Assembly: GCF_000935355.1 (NCBI RefSeq)
Contig: NZ_JXZC01000006.1
Span: forward strand, 62,001-126,000
Direction: 5' to 3'
DNA length: 64,000 nucleotides
Source of the DNA: Rossellomorea aquimaris
GTDB taxonomy: Bacteria; Bacillota; Bacilli; Bacillales; Bacillaceae_B
Shown: piece by piece, positions 1-9,869 of the stretch
How positions within the stretch are numbered: the first letter of the stretch is position 1
Layout: each line of letters opens with the position of its first letter
Notes under the pieces: generated by a model
The model's database searches: none
Told to the model about the DNA's origin: nothing
Seen by the model: the letters and a program-made list of their open reading frames with translations, nothing else
Program-made: the position numbers and the translations under genes

Positions 1-985
<985 letters not shown>

Positions 986-1026
986 AAGCTAAACCATAAA
1001 TAGATAGATGAAAGGAGGGGAAAAGA

Positions 1027-1293
1027 ATGGGAGGAAGTTTAGGAACAATTTTACCTTTAATATTGATGTTCGTTCTGTTTTACTTTTTACTGATCCGTCC
1101 TCAGCAAAAGCGTCAAAAAGCCATTTCAAAAATGCAAAATGAGCTTGCTAAGGGTGATAGAATCATCACGATCGGTGGATTGCACGGTGCGATCGATGCG
1201 ATTGAAGAAGGAAAGGTAGTCATCCTATGTGGTGACGGCAGCCGTCTTACATATGATCGTAATGCGATCAGAGAAGTAGTGAGAGCAGATTAA
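1027..1293 (+). CDS. yajC: Preprotein translocase subunit YajC
   Basis: YajC (YrbF in B. subtilis) is an 88-residue accessory subunit of the SecYEG-SecDF export machinery in the cytoplasmic membrane. The sequence has one N-terminal membrane segment (about residues 5-22) followed by the family signature LLIRPQQKR and a small basic cytoplasmic domain with the GDRIITIGGLHG motif. The start is set by a strong AAGGAGGGG site at about 1011-1019. It follows tgt closely and is ended by a strong terminator at 1300-1356. The functional partner secDF is encoded 5 kb downstream. Confidence 0.96.
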   Translation: MGGSLGTILPLILMFVLFYFLLIRPQQKRQKAISKMQNELAKGDRIITIGGLHGAIDAIEEGKVVILCGDGSRLTYDRNAIREVVRAD

Positions 1294-1299
1294 GTATAA

Positions 1300-1356
1300 T
1301 AAAAAAGGGTTCCTCAACATTGTGCCAAGGCACTTTGGGAGGGACCCTTTTTTATT
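1300..1356. terminator. Bidirectional intrinsic terminator after yajC
   Basis: An AAAAAAGGGTTCC arm pairs with GGGACCCTTTTTT about 25 bases later, giving a stem flanked by A-run and T-run. It can stop yajC on the plus strand and the converging yrzE-like gene on the minus strand. Confidence 0.85.
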
Positions 1357-1367
1357 CGGCGAGGGAA

Positions 1368-1739
1368 CTAATTATCCCTTTTTCCACCACTCATATTCAC
1401 TCCGAGGATCCCTCCCATCATGGCTGTGAGGATGTAGCAGCCGTGATAGATGAGCTGCTCCATTGAAAACAGACTATCGTATCCGAGGTATTGAAATAAG
1501 AAAATGACCAGGGTGTAAATGAGCCCTGTTGATCCCCCCAGAACCCATCCTTTTGTCTTTCCTTTCCCACCAGACATAAATCCTCCAACAAATAAAGACA
1601 GAAACGATATGATGGTGACAAATAATGTGATGGAGCTTTCCGTCAATTCCGTAAACCGAAGCAGTAAAGAGAATAATAAGCTTGCGACAATCGCTATGAC
1701 AAATATGGTTGTTGTCCCGTATAGAACGGCACCTCCCAT
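1368..1739 (-). CDS. yrzE: TIGR04086 family membrane protein (YrzE-like)
   Basis: A 123-residue very hydrophobic protein with about four membrane segments, of the TIGR04086/YrzE family of unknown function; B. subtilis yrzE occupies the same place between yajC and yrbG. I chose the ATG giving MGGAVLYG because GAGG lies about eight bases upstream of it; the frame stays open a further 22 codons upstream, and a second AAGGGAGAGG site lies there without a standard start codon at the right distance, so the exact start is uncertain. Gly-rich stretches (SGGKGK, GGSTG) lie between segments. It converges on yajC and shares its terminator. Confidence 0.8.
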   Translation of the reverse strand: MGGAVLYGTTTIFVIAIVASLLFSLLLRFTELTESSITLFVTIISFLSLFVGGFMSGGKGKTKGWVLGGSTGLIYTLVIFLFQYLGYDSLFSMEQLIYHGCYILTAMMGGILGVNMSGGKRDN

Positions 1740-1901
1740 TTTTTTCGCCTCGATGATGGTCCTCTCCCTTCTAACTATATAAATTTTAATCATGTGATAG
1801 TACAAGCATATTCATCCAACATTAGAAAAAGACTAGAAATTTTTTGTGGTCAAGCCTCATAGACTAGTATGAAACTTCCTGGAGAAGGAGGGGCTGTGAC
1901 C

Positions 1902-3197
1902 ATGTCTCCGATGATCGTGTTGATTGTGTTTGTTTCCGTATACATCCTTCTGATGACTGAAAAATGGAACCGTGTACTCGCTGCCATGGCAGGCGGTGTT
2001 GCCATGCTTTTAATCGGAGCTTTTCCCATTGAGAAGGCGTTGTTTACGTATATAGATTGGAAAACCATCACTCTGCTGTTTTCCATGATGTTAATTGTGA
2101 CGTTGACAAGTAAAACGGGGTTCTTTGAGTATATCGCGATTCGGTTTGCTCAATGGGTGAACGGGAATGGACTGGCTCTTCTCATACTATTTTCCTTATT
2201 GGCTGCGGTTGGCTCTGCCTTTTTAGCTAACGTAACGATTGCCATGTTATTAGTGCCGATCCTTTTTAAATTGACGAAGCTGCTTGAACTTCCTCCCATT
2301 CCTTTTCTCATCATGACGATCCTCGCTTGTAATATTGGTGGAACGGCGACTCTAATTGGCGACCCGCCCAATATGATGATCGGTCAGGCGGTTAAACACT
2401 TTACGTTCAATGCCTTTATTGAAAATTTATTACCCGTCGTTTTGATGGTTTACGTCGTTACTTTACTTATCATGTGTGTTCTGTACAGAGAAGTCCTCTT
2501 TGTCAAGGAAGACAGGAAATTACTCCTTAAAGGAATCAATGCAGAAGAGTATTTAAAGAAAGACAGAGGGCTCCTTCAGTCCCTGTTCGTGCTTGGACTG
2601 GTGTTGGCCGGTTTTTCTTTATACCCGATGTTTCATCTCGATGTAACGACCGTCTCTCTTGCCGGGGCTGTTCTGTTAATGCTGCTTCTGGAAAAGATTT
2701 ATCCTCCGGAATCGATATTAAAGGAGGTGGAGTGGGGGACACTGTTTTTCTTTATGGGCTTATTCCTTCTTGTGGGAGGGGTAGAAGAAGCGGGCTTCAT
2801 AGATGAAATCGCCCGTGAAATTTTGCGGCTGACAGATGGGGATATGAAGAAAACGGCATTTGTGATTCTGTGGGGAACCGGTTTATTGTCAGCCATTGTA
2901 GACAACATTCCATTTGTCGCTGCCATGATTCCGGTCATACAGGAATTTGGAGAGTTCGGGATGGTCAATATGGATCCGTTATGGTGGTCGTTGGCACTAG
3001 GGGCATGTTTAGGCGGGAATGGTACATTGCTTGGTTCTTCTTCCAACCTTGTGATTGCGGGCCTTGCATCCAAGGAAAATGTACATATCAAGTTTTATCA
3101 ATATTTGCTTATCGGTGTACCGGTGACACTGATTTCCCTTGCAGTATCAACGGTCTACGTGTATTTCAAATACATCCGGCCATTCTTGGGTGGATAA
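1902..3197 (+). CDS. ArsB/NhaD-type ion transporter
   Basis: A 431-residue polytopic membrane protein with about eleven hydrophobic segments. It belongs to the ion-transporter superfamily containing ArsB, NhaD and SLC13: the paired re-entrant motifs GGTATLIGDPPN (near residue 147) and GNGTLLGSSSNL (near 378) are the two inverted halves typical of this fold. The substrate (anion such as arsenite or dicarboxylate, or Na+/H+ exchange) cannot be read from sequence. The start is ATG 1902 or GTG 1896, both served by AAGGAGGGG at 1885-1893. It is an extra gene relative to the B. subtilis order yajC-yrzE-yrbG-spoVB. The yrbG-like gene follows 70 bp later with no terminator between. Confidence 0.85.
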   Translation: MSPMIVLIVFVSVYILLMTEKWNRVLAAMAGGVAMLLIGAFPIEKALFTYIDWKTITLLFSMMLIVTLTSKTGFFEYIAIRFAQWVNGNGLALLILFSLLAAVGSAFLANVTIAMLLVPILFKLTKLLELPPIPFLIMTILACNIGGTATLIGDPPNMMIGQAVKHFTFNAFIENLLPVVLMVYVVTLLIMCVLYREVLFVKEDRKLLLKGINAEEYLKKDRGLLQSLFVLGLVLAGFSLYPMFHLDVTTVSLAGAVLLMLLLEKIYPPESILKEVEWGTLFFFMGLFLLVGGVEEAGFIDEIAREILRLTDGDMKKTAFVILWGTGLLSAIVDNIPFVAAMIPVIQEFGEFGMVNMDPLWWSLALGACLGGNGTLLGSSSNLVIAGLASKENVHIKFYQYLLIGVPVTLISLAVSTVYVYFKYIRPFLGG

Positions 3198-3267
3198 TTA
3201 TTCCTCCCATTAATTTTCCCTATCTGTCGATACTACATAGTGACATGTGTATGAAGGGGGAAAAGCA

Positions 3268-3918
3268 GTGGAGGAATATTTTATTATTATTATACGCACT
3301 CTTTTTCTTTACTTTTTGATCATCTTTATTTTTCGAATCATGGGGAAAAGAGAGATCGGTGAACTAAGCATACTCGATTTGGTGGTATTCATCATGATCG
3401 CAGAGATGGCCGTCATGGCCATCGAGCAACCCAAGGACCCCATTATCCACACGATGCTTCCAATGGGAGTCATTGTAATGATTCAAATGGTATTTGCCTG
3501 GTTTTCCCTGCGATCCAAATCATTCCGTGAGCTTTTAGATGGTAAACCGTCAGTGATCATCCATAACGGTAAAATCGATGATAAGGTGATGAAGAAGCAG
3601 AGGTACAACTATGATGATTTACTCCTGCAATTAAGAGAAAAAGATATCTTCAATGTGGCAGATGTTGAATTTGCCATTTTAGAACCATCGGGAAAACTAT
3701 CGGTATTAAAGAAAGATGACAGTGAGGAATGCTCTCAGTCCTTGACCTTACCGCTTATACTGGATGGACAGGTCCAGACCACTCATCTGGATATGATCGG
3801 AAAAACGGCTTTCTGGTTACGTAAGGAATTGAGGGAGAGAGGCTTTAAGAATATACATGAGATTTCTTTTTGCAGCTTTCAAAACGGGGAATTCTATATT
3901 GATGAAAGAAATCCATAG
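3268..3918 (+). CDS. yrbG: DUF421 domain membrane protein (YrbG-like)
   Basis: A 216-residue protein with three N-terminal membrane segments and a cytoplasmic DUF421 (YetF-like) domain; the family signature FRIMGKREIGELS near residues 22-34 is plain. Function is not established beyond membrane association; related YetF-type proteins are induced in sporulating or stressed Bacillus. The chosen GTG start at 3268 has GAAGGGGGA seven bases upstream; an upstream GTG at 3247 lies too far 5' of that site. It precedes spoVB as in B. subtilis, but the two genes converge here on a shared terminator. Confidence 0.88.
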   Translation: MEEYFIIIIRTLFLYFLIIFIFRIMGKREIGELSILDLVVFIMIAEMAVMAIEQPKDPIIHTMLPMGVIVMIQMVFAWFSLRSKSFRELLDGKPSVIIHNGKIDDKVMKKQRYNYDDLLLQLREKDIFNVADVEFAILEPSGKLSVLKKDDSEECSQSLTLPLILDGQVQTTHLDMIGKTAFWLRKELRERGFKNIHEISFCSFQNGEFYIDERNP

Positions 3919-3949
3919 TTATAAAACGCAGGATCTGTTACCGTTCATG

Positions 3950-3982
3950 TGAAAAATCCTCAACATTGTTGAGGATTTTTCA
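3950..3982. terminator. Bidirectional terminator between yrbG and spoVB
   Basis: A perfect 15-bp stem (TGAAAAATCCTCAAC against GTTGAGGATTTTTCA) with a 3-base loop and A/T-rich outer arms. It lies between two converging genes and can serve both. Confidence 0.9.
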
Positions 3983-3994
3983 TGTGCGTTGAAA

Positions 3995-5545
3995 TTATAT
4001 CGTAATAAACCTGCGGATAAATGGAATACGTGCAAGGTCGCTTTTAAGGATAAGCTTAAGGGCGATTGAAAGGAGAAGGTACACAACCGTTGAAGACGTG
4101 ACTCCAAATAATAAGCGGAACAAAAGGCCTTCATCGCTGAAAAAGTATAGATAAGAATAATGACCCCATGCTCCTGTAGCGATCAGTACGATTCCAATCT
4201 TAAGGTAATCCCGTAAATAGATCGTCATCGGAATGTATTTAAGGATGGTCATGAAATGAAGCATGGTGACGAGCATAAAGCCCGTGACAATCCCGAGAGC
4301 AGCTCCGTTGATGCCAAAAGCGGGTTGTGAGGCAAGAATGAAGATGACACCGGTCTTCACCACGGCACCTATTAAGCTGTTGATCATAGCGGCTCTCGCA
4401 AGGTTAAGGGCTTGCAGTACGGCTTGCAGGGGCCCTTGATAGTAATAGAATAAAAAGAAGGGGGCCATGATCATCAAGAAGCCTGCACCACTCTCGCTAC
4501 CGTACATCACCTGCATGAGAGGCTTGGCGTAAATGTAAAGGATGACGACGGAGATTCCACCCGTAATCAAGCAGAATCGCAACGCCTGCTGTAACCTGTA
4601 CTCAATTGATGTGAAGTTCTTTTGAGAGTTCGCTTCGCTTATGGCTGGAACAAGAGATTGTGATAATGAGAGTGTGATGAATGACGGAAGGAACAAGAGA
4701 GGGAGGGCATACCCTGTAAGGGACCCATACTGTTTCGTTGCCACCCCGGCCGCCACTCCGGCAAGGGCTAAGCTATTGACAACGACAATAGGTTCGAAAA
4801 ACCAGGCAATCGACCCGATCATTCTACTCCCTGTAGTAGGCAATGCCACACTCATCAACTCATTAAACGTCTCCCGGCCATTTCGGATCGATTTGAAGAA
4901 GTTTCGTCTGATTTTGAATTTTTTCTTTAATTTGAAGCTTGTGAACAGGTAAAGCAGGGAAGCGAGTTCCCCTAATACAGATGCTACCATCGCAGCTGCG
5001 GCAGCGTATTCAATCCCATATGGAAGAAAGGTTTTGGTTAAGACGGCAATCAACGTAATCCGGACCACTTGCTCGATGACTTGGGAATAAGCAGATGGCT
5101 TCATGTTCTGTCTTCCCTGGAAATATCCTCTGATGACGGAGGAGATCGCTACAATCGGAATGATCGGTGCGATGGCTACCAAAGGATAATAGATTCGATC
5201 GTCTGTAAATAAAGTTTCTGTCAAGTAGGGAGCAAGCAAAATGAGAGCCGGGGTGAAGATGATGGAAAGTCCGAGTGTGATCGATAAGGAAACCACCAGG
5301 ATTTTTTTTACTTTCCGGATATCCCCTTTTGATTCAGCTTCAGCCACATTTTTCGAAATGGCTACAGGAAGGCCCAGTTGAGTGATGGTGATGACAAGTA
5401 TCAGGGTCGGGAAAGCCATCATAAACAGGCCGACGCCTTCTTCACCGATGAATCTCGCGACGACGATCCGGTTTACAAACCCTAATATCCTAGTAATAAA
5501 GGCGGCCATCATTAAGATCATGGTGCCTTTCAGAAATTTTGACAT
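3995..5545 (-). CDS. spoVB: Stage V sporulation protein B (MATE/MOP-type flippase)
   Basis: SpoVB is a polytopic MOP-superfamily exporter needed for spore cortex synthesis, thought to act on lipid-linked peptidoglycan precursors in the forespore outer membrane. This 516-residue copy matches the family length, with the typical N-terminal MSKFLKGTMIL, ITRILGFVNRIVVARFIG and about fourteen hydrophobic segments. ATG 5545 was chosen over an upstream in-frame ATG at 5617 because the homologous N-terminus starts there and AGGCAGGGA precedes it. It is divergent from comN, as in B. subtilis (spoVB-yrzD). A related function such as teichoic-acid export is less likely given position and length. Confidence 0.95.
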   Translation of the reverse strand: MSKFLKGTMILMMAAFITRILGFVNRIVVARFIGEEGVGLFMMAFPTLILVITITQLGLPVAISKNVAEAESKGDIRKVKKILVVSLSITLGLSIIFTPALILLAPYLTETLFTDDRIYYPLVAIAPIIPIVAISSVIRGYFQGRQNMKPSAYSQVIEQVVRITLIAVLTKTFLPYGIEYAAAAAMVASVLGELASLLYLFTSFKLKKKFKIRRNFFKSIRNGRETFNELMSVALPTTGSRMIGSIAWFFEPIVVVNSLALAGVAAGVATKQYGSLTGYALPLLFLPSFITLSLSQSLVPAISEANSQKNFTSIEYRLQQALRFCLITGGISVVILYIYAKPLMQVMYGSESGAGFLMIMAPFFLFYYYQGPLQAVLQALNLARAAMINSLIGAVVKTGVIFILASQPAFGINGAALGIVTGFMLVTMLHFMTILKYIPMTIYLRDYLKIGIVLIATGAWGHYSYLYFFSDEGLLFRLLFGVTSSTVVYLLLSIALKLILKSDLARIPFIRRFITI

Positions 5546-5669
5546 AAAATTCCCTGCCTTCTCAAAATTGGTATTATCGTATACAATGATGTATATGCAC
5601 AAGGGTGGACAAAGCATGACAAGTAGTGAACAATTCCGGCTAAATATAGCCCAGATGGGGTGAACGGGA

Positions 5670-5990
5670 ATGAAGAATAATCAGCATCCTTATGAACGTT
5701 TTTATGAATCTTTGGAACCAGCACTTATCAGCAAAGTAGAAGAATTCGAAATCCTTGGGTATGGAGAAGCTGAAGTCGACAGACTTTGGTCCTACCTAAC
5801 GAAGAAGAAATGGAAGAAACCCGAAATAGATGTGAAATTCTTTCAGTTAGTGAGTGATGTGTTAACGGTTAAACCCGGGGAGTATATGAGCTTTGAAACA
5901 ATTGAAGCATACAGGTCTCCCAATTGGTTCGCGGATGTGAATGAGGATGAGTTGAACGAACTTCTTCGTCCTAATAAGCACATAAAATAG
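5670..5990 (+). CDS. comN: Post-transcriptional regulator ComN (YrzD)
   Basis: A 106-residue soluble acidic protein homologous to ComN/YrzD, reported in B. subtilis to control comE mRNA post-transcriptionally and to interact with DivIVA at poles. Visible features are an N-terminal helical part (FYESLEPALISKVEEFEILGYG) and the conserved tail where YRSPNWFADVNEDE is prominent. It lies between spoVB (divergent) and secDF exactly as in B. subtilis. The site GGGGTGAACGGGA precedes the ATG. No membrane segment or signal peptide is present. Confidence 0.88.
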   Translation: MKNNQHPYERFYESLEPALISKVEEFEILGYGEAEVDRLWSYLTKKKWKKPEIDVKFFQLVSDVLTVKPGEYMSFETIEAYRSPNWFADVNEDELNELLRPNKHIK

Positions 5991-6002
5991 TCCGAAAAGA
6001 AA

Positions 6003-6031
6003 TTGACACCTTTTTCTTTCTCATAGATAAT
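6003..6031 (+). promoter_or_regulatory. Sigma-A type promoter for secDF
   Basis: TTGACA at 6003-6008 and GATAAT at 6026-6031 are separated by 17 bases, leaving an 80-90 base untranslated leader before secDF. Confidence 0.75.
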
Positions 6032-6119
6032 GAGAATATTGAAGATTTCAGGAATTATATTACTTTTTGAAGCACATAGTTCGTATGGTTTTTAAAACGG
6101 CAAGGAGGATCTATACATA

Positions 6120-8384
6120 ATGGTAAAGCGTGGCCGAATAATTGCCTTCTTTATACTTGTGGTATTACTTGCAGGTACTATGGGAGGAACAACGAAGAGT
6201 ATTGTCGATAACATCAAATTAGGATTGGACCTGCAGGGTGGGTTTGAGGTTCTTTACGAAGTTCAACCGATTAAAAAAGGTCAGGAGATCACGAAAGAAA
6301 CGGTTGCCAATACAGCCGATGCGCTGGACAAGCGTATTAACGTATTAGGTGTCAGTGAGCCTAATATTCAAATTGAAGATGGAAATCGGATCCGTGTTCA
6401 ATTAGCGGGAGTGGAAGACCAAAACGAAGCAAGAGAAATCTTGTCCACTCAAGCAAACCTCTCGTTTCGTGACGTAAATGATAAAGTTCGCTTGGATGGA
6501 TCGGATCTTGCATCCGGCTCCGCAAAGCAAACCTTTGATGATAAGAACAACCCAATCGTTTCATTGAAATTAAAAGATCGTGAAAAATTCTATGAATTAA
6601 CGAAGGAAATATCTGCTATGGCCCCTCAAAATCAGCTTGTGATCTGGCTGGATTTCGAGGAAGGAAAAGATTCTTATCAAGCGGAAGTGGGGAAAGAAGA
6701 CCCGAAATTCCTTTCTGATCCTGCTGTAAGGCAACCGATCAACTCCGATGAAGTCATCATCGAAGGGAATTTCACCGTTGAGCGTGCCCAAAATCTTGCT
6801 TCATTATTGAATGCGGGGGCACTCCCGGTCAAGCTGGATGAAAAATATTCAACTTCTGTCGGGGCAAAGTTCGGTCAACAGGCACTTGATAAAACAGTCA
6901 CTGCCGGAATCATCGGGATTGCCATCATATTCCTATTCATGATAGCGTATTACCGTTTCCCTGGACTGATTGCAACGATCACCCTTTCCGTTTATATATA
7001 CTTGATTCTATTGATTTTCGACCTAATGAATGGGGTCCTTACACTTCCGGGGATTGCAGCCCTCATCCTTGGGGTCGGTATGGCCGTTGATGCCAATATC
7101 ATCACGTATGAACGGATCAAAGAAGAAATGCGTGTAGGAAAGCCGATACGTTCAGCCTTCCAAGCGGGTAATAAATCTTCCTTCTTAACGATTTTGGATG
7201 CGAACGTAACGACGATCCTTGCAGCAACGGTCCTATTCTTATATGGAACAAGCTCTGTAAAAGGATTTGCGACGATGCTGATCGTCAGTATCCTGACAAG
7301 CTTTATAACGGCCGTATGGGGTTCACGTTTATTACTTGGACTGTGGGTAAACAGCCGCTTCTTTAACAAAAAACCGGGCTGGTTCGGCGTGAACAAAAAC
7401 GAAATCAAAGACCTGGCGGAAAATTACGATACGCTGGATCTGCCGACTCGTTTCGATCGCTTTGATTTTGCTGCACAACGAAAAAAATTCTTCGGGTTAT
7501 CAGCTATCCTGATCACAGCAGGAATTATCATCCTGGCTATTTTCAGATTGAATTTAGGGATCGACTTCGTGAGTGGTTCACGTATGGAAATCCTTGCTGA
7601 TGAAAGCTTAAAGACAGAAGAGATACAAGAAGAATTAACAGAACTCGATTTGCCTTCTGAAGATGTGGTCATTTCAGGGGACGAGGAAAATATCGCCGTC
7701 GTTCGCTATACGGAAGATTTAAACAAAGATGAAATCGCCACATTAAAGGACCGATTTAACGAACTGTACGGAGCGGAACCAAGCATCAGCACCGTTTCTC
7801 CAGTCATCGGGAAAGAGCTTGCCAAAAATGCGATGATCGCTGTTGCGATTGCATCCATAGGGATTGTCATCTACGTGACATTCCGATTTGAATGGAGAAT
7901 GGCAGCCGGTGCGATCCTTGCACTCCTGCATGATGCATTCTTTATCATAGCCTTCTTCAGCTTAACACGGCTTGAGGTAGATCTAACATTTATCGCAGCC
8001 GTCTTGACCATTGTAGGTTACTCGATCAACGATACAATCGTTACATTTGACAGGTTACGTGAGAATCTTCATAAGAAGCGTCGTCTGAAAACGGATAAAG
8101 ACATCGAAGACGTAGTGAACCAAAGTATCAGACAAACGATGGGGCGTTCGGTTAATACCGTCTTAACCGTGGTGTTTACAGTTCTTGCTCTCATGATCTT
8201 TGGAAGTGAGTCCATCCGTAACTTCTCCATTGCCTTATTGGTCGGGTTGATTTCAGGTACGTATTCTTCTGTATTCATTGCCTCTCAAGTTTGGCTCGTG
8301 TTGAAGAAGAAAGAACTGAAGAAAAAAGGTACGATCAAAACAGTAAAAGAAAAGAAAACGTGGTCGGATGAACCACAAGTTTAA
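6120..8384 (+). CDS. secDF: Protein translocase SecDF fusion
   Basis: SecDF uses the proton-motive force to aid the late step of Sec-dependent export. This 754-residue protein is the fused SecD-SecF form usual in Bacillus: the SecD half has the GLDLQGG motif at about residues 34-40, a periplasmic-type P1 domain and six membrane segments with the GMAVDANIITYERIKEE motif near 320; the SecF half begins near 450 with a LGIDFVSGSRMEI motif near 480 and a second six-segment bundle including the GYSINDTIVTFDRLREN motif near 632. RBS AAGGAGG sits 11 bases before the ATG. It stands alone between a promoter and a terminator. Confidence 0.97.
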   Translation: MVKRGRIIAFFILVVLLAGTMGGTTKSIVDNIKLGLDLQGGFEVLYEVQPIKKGQEITKETVANTADALDKRINVLGVSEPNIQIEDGNRIRVQLAGVEDQNEAREILSTQANLSFRDVNDKVRLDGSDLASGSAKQTFDDKNNPIVSLKLKDREKFYELTKEISAMAPQNQLVIWLDFEEGKDSYQAEVGKEDPKFLSDPAVRQPINSDEVIIEGNFTVERAQNLASLLNAGALPVKLDEKYSTSVGAKFGQQALDKTVTAGIIGIAIIFLFMIAYYRFPGLIATITLSVYIYLILLIFDLMNGVLTLPGIAALILGVGMAVDANIITYERIKEEMRVGKPIRSAFQAGNKSSFLTILDANVTTILAATVLFLYGTSSVKGFATMLIVSILTSFITAVWGSRLLLGLWVNSRFFNKKPGWFGVNKNEIKDLAENYDTLDLPTRFDRFDFAAQRKKFFGLSAILITAGIIILAIFRLNLGIDFVSGSRMEILADESLKTEEIQEELTELDLPSEDVVISGDEENIAVVRYTEDLNKDEIATLKDRFNELYGAEPSISTVSPVIGKELAKNAMIAVAIASIGIVIYVTFRFEWRMAAGAILALLHDAFFIIAFFSLTRLEVDLTFIAAVLTIVGYSINDTIVTFDRLRENLHKKRRLKTDKDIEDVVNQSIRQTMGRSVNTVLTVVFTVLALMIFGSESIRNFSIALLVGLISGTYSSVFIASQVWLVLKKKELKKKGTIKTVKEKKTWSDEPQV

Positions 8385-8393
8385 GAGATTGGA

Positions 8394-8440
8394 TGGGTCC
8401 GGGGAGTACTTCTCCCAGGACCTGTCTTTTTTTGTTTTTT
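8394..8440 (+). terminator. Terminator after secDF
   Basis: GGTCC...GGACC encloses an inner GGGAG/CTCCC hairpin and is followed by TGTCTTTTTTTG. Confidence 0.8.
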
Positions 8441-8485
8441 TACGGCATTGGGTTACAATAATAAGAGTTGAAAGGAGGCGACACC

Positions 8486-9412
8486 TTGAATCATGAAGAC
8501 CGTTTTAGAAAAGCTGAAATAGCTGCAATGATTGGTGTTGTAGGGAATATTGTTCTGGCGATCATCAAGTGGGGAGCCGGTATATTGGGAAATAGTAGAG
8601 CGTTGATTGCAGATGCCGTTCACTCTGCCTCGGATGTTGCAGGGTCACTCGCCGTCTTTATCGGGTTACGAGCAGCTAAGCAGCCTCCTGATCAGGATCA
8701 TCCATATGGTCACGGGAAGGCCGAGTCCATAGCAGCAATCATTGTTGCAGTCTTATTGTTCTTAGTAGGTATCGAAATTGGAAAGTCATCTATAGAGTCT
8801 TTTTTTCATCCATTGACACCTCCAACAGCGATTGCCATCTATGCCGTCATCTTTTCCATTATTGTGAAAGAAGCAATGTTTCAATACAAATATCGATTGG
8901 GTAAAAGAATAAAGAGTGATGCTTTGATCGTCAATGCATATGAGCATCGTTCAGATGTCTTTTCATCCATTGCCGCACTTGTCGGGATTTCCGCATCCAT
9001 CCTTGGTGGGAAATTCGATATAGGCTGGCTTGTATACGCAGATCCGGTAGCGGGAATCTTTGTTTCACTCCTTGTCCTCAGGATGGCCTGGCACTTGGGT
9101 GCCGAATCCATACATAATACCCTGGATCACGTCATGCATGAGGAGGATATCGTACCCTTTCGTAACATAGTGGAATCCGTTCCTGAAGTGAAGGAAATCA
9201 ATGAACTCCATGCCAGGGAACACGGGCATTACGTCATCATTGATTTGAAGATCAGTGTCGATCCTCACATGACTGTCGAGGATGGTCATCGCGTCGGAAA
9301 ACAGGTGAAGAAGAAACTTCTTGAAGAATCCAATGTGAATGATGTGTTCATTCATATTAATCCGTACAATCCGGCTTCTGAAGAAAGGGATGAACAAATA
9401 GACTTAACATAA
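8486..9412 (+). CDS. Cation diffusion facilitator transporter
   Basis: A 308-residue member of the CDF/ZT-dimer family that exports divalent metals such as Zn2+, Mn2+ or Fe2+ in exchange for protons. Six membrane segments are visible, with metal-site motifs ADAVHSASD in segment 2 and HRSDVFSS in segment 5, the DHPYGHGKAES loop, and a cytoplasmic C-terminal domain with a HAREHG motif. The DxxxD-type site variant (His/Asp spacing HSASD) does not settle specificity; B. subtilis MneP-like manganese export is one possibility. TTG 8486 is preceded by AAAGGAGG at 8471-8478. It replaces yrvC of the B. subtilis order and is followed after 13 bp by the lapA-like gene. Confidence 0.88.
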   Translation: MNHEDRFRKAEIAAMIGVVGNIVLAIIKWGAGILGNSRALIADAVHSASDVAGSLAVFIGLRAAKQPPDQDHPYGHGKAESIAAIIVAVLLFLVGIEIGKSSIESFFHPLTPPTAIAIYAVIFSIIVKEAMFQYKYRLGKRIKSDALIVNAYEHRSDVFSSIAALVGISASILGGKFDIGWLVYADPVAGIFVSLLVLRMAWHLGAESIHNTLDHVMHEEDIVPFRNIVESVPEVKEINELHAREHGHYVIIDLKISVDPHMTVEDGHRVGKQVKKKLLEESNVNDVFIHINPYNPASEERDEQIDLT

Positions 9413-9425
9413 GGAGGGGAATCCG

Positions 9426-9761
9426 ATGAAATTTCAGTGGACATTATTATTGGGTATTTTCTTTGCATTGGTGGTTTCTGTTTTCGCTGTCATCAATGTA
9501 GATCCTGTCACCGTCAATTACTTCTTTGGTAAAGCTGACTGGCCTCTTATATTAGTAATCCTCGGATCTGTCTTCATGGGGGGAGTCATTATCGGCTCGG
9601 TTGGACTGTTTCGATTATTCGTCGTCCAACGAAGAGTGAAGGCTTTAGAGAAAGAAAATTTACTATTGAAGGAACAAGCAGAAGGCATGCATAAAGAAAA
9701 GGCCGAAAAGGTGCCATTGAAAAAGAGTGCTCCCGGCACAGTAGGGGAAACAGGAGAGTAA
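9426..9761 (+). CDS. LapA-domain membrane protein (YrvD-like)
   Basis: A 111-residue protein with two membrane segments (about residues 4-24 and 38-60) and a short coiled-coil tail rich in Lys and Glu, matching the lipopolysaccharide-assembly-A (LapA/YciS, DUF1049) fold; in Gram-positives its role is unknown. B. subtilis yrvD occupies the same place before recJ. RBS AAGGAGGGG precedes the ATG by seven bases. A strong terminator follows at once. Confidence 0.82.
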   Translation: MKFQWTLLLGIFFALVVSVFAVINVDPVTVNYFFGKADWPLILVILGSVFMGGVIIGSVGLFRLFVVQRRVKALEKENLLLKEQAEGMHKEKAEKVPLKKSAPGTVGETGE

Positions 9762-9797
9762 ACAGCCTGGTGGTTTTGCCACCAGGCTGTTTTTTTA
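9762..9797 (+). terminator. Terminator after lapA-like gene
   Basis: Perfect 12-bp stem ACAGCCTGGTGG / CCACCAGGCTGT with a five-base loop, followed by seven T. Confidence 0.93.
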
Positions 9798-9869
9798 TTA
9801 TAAAGTATCACTCTGATGGGACATGCATGTAGATCCGGCTCTGTTAGGTTTGATTTTTAGTAAAAATTG

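Noticed and set aside
3995..4134. Short frame near the spoVB end as a separate gene
   Set aside because: It lies within the spoVB coding sequence in another frame without a ribosome site.
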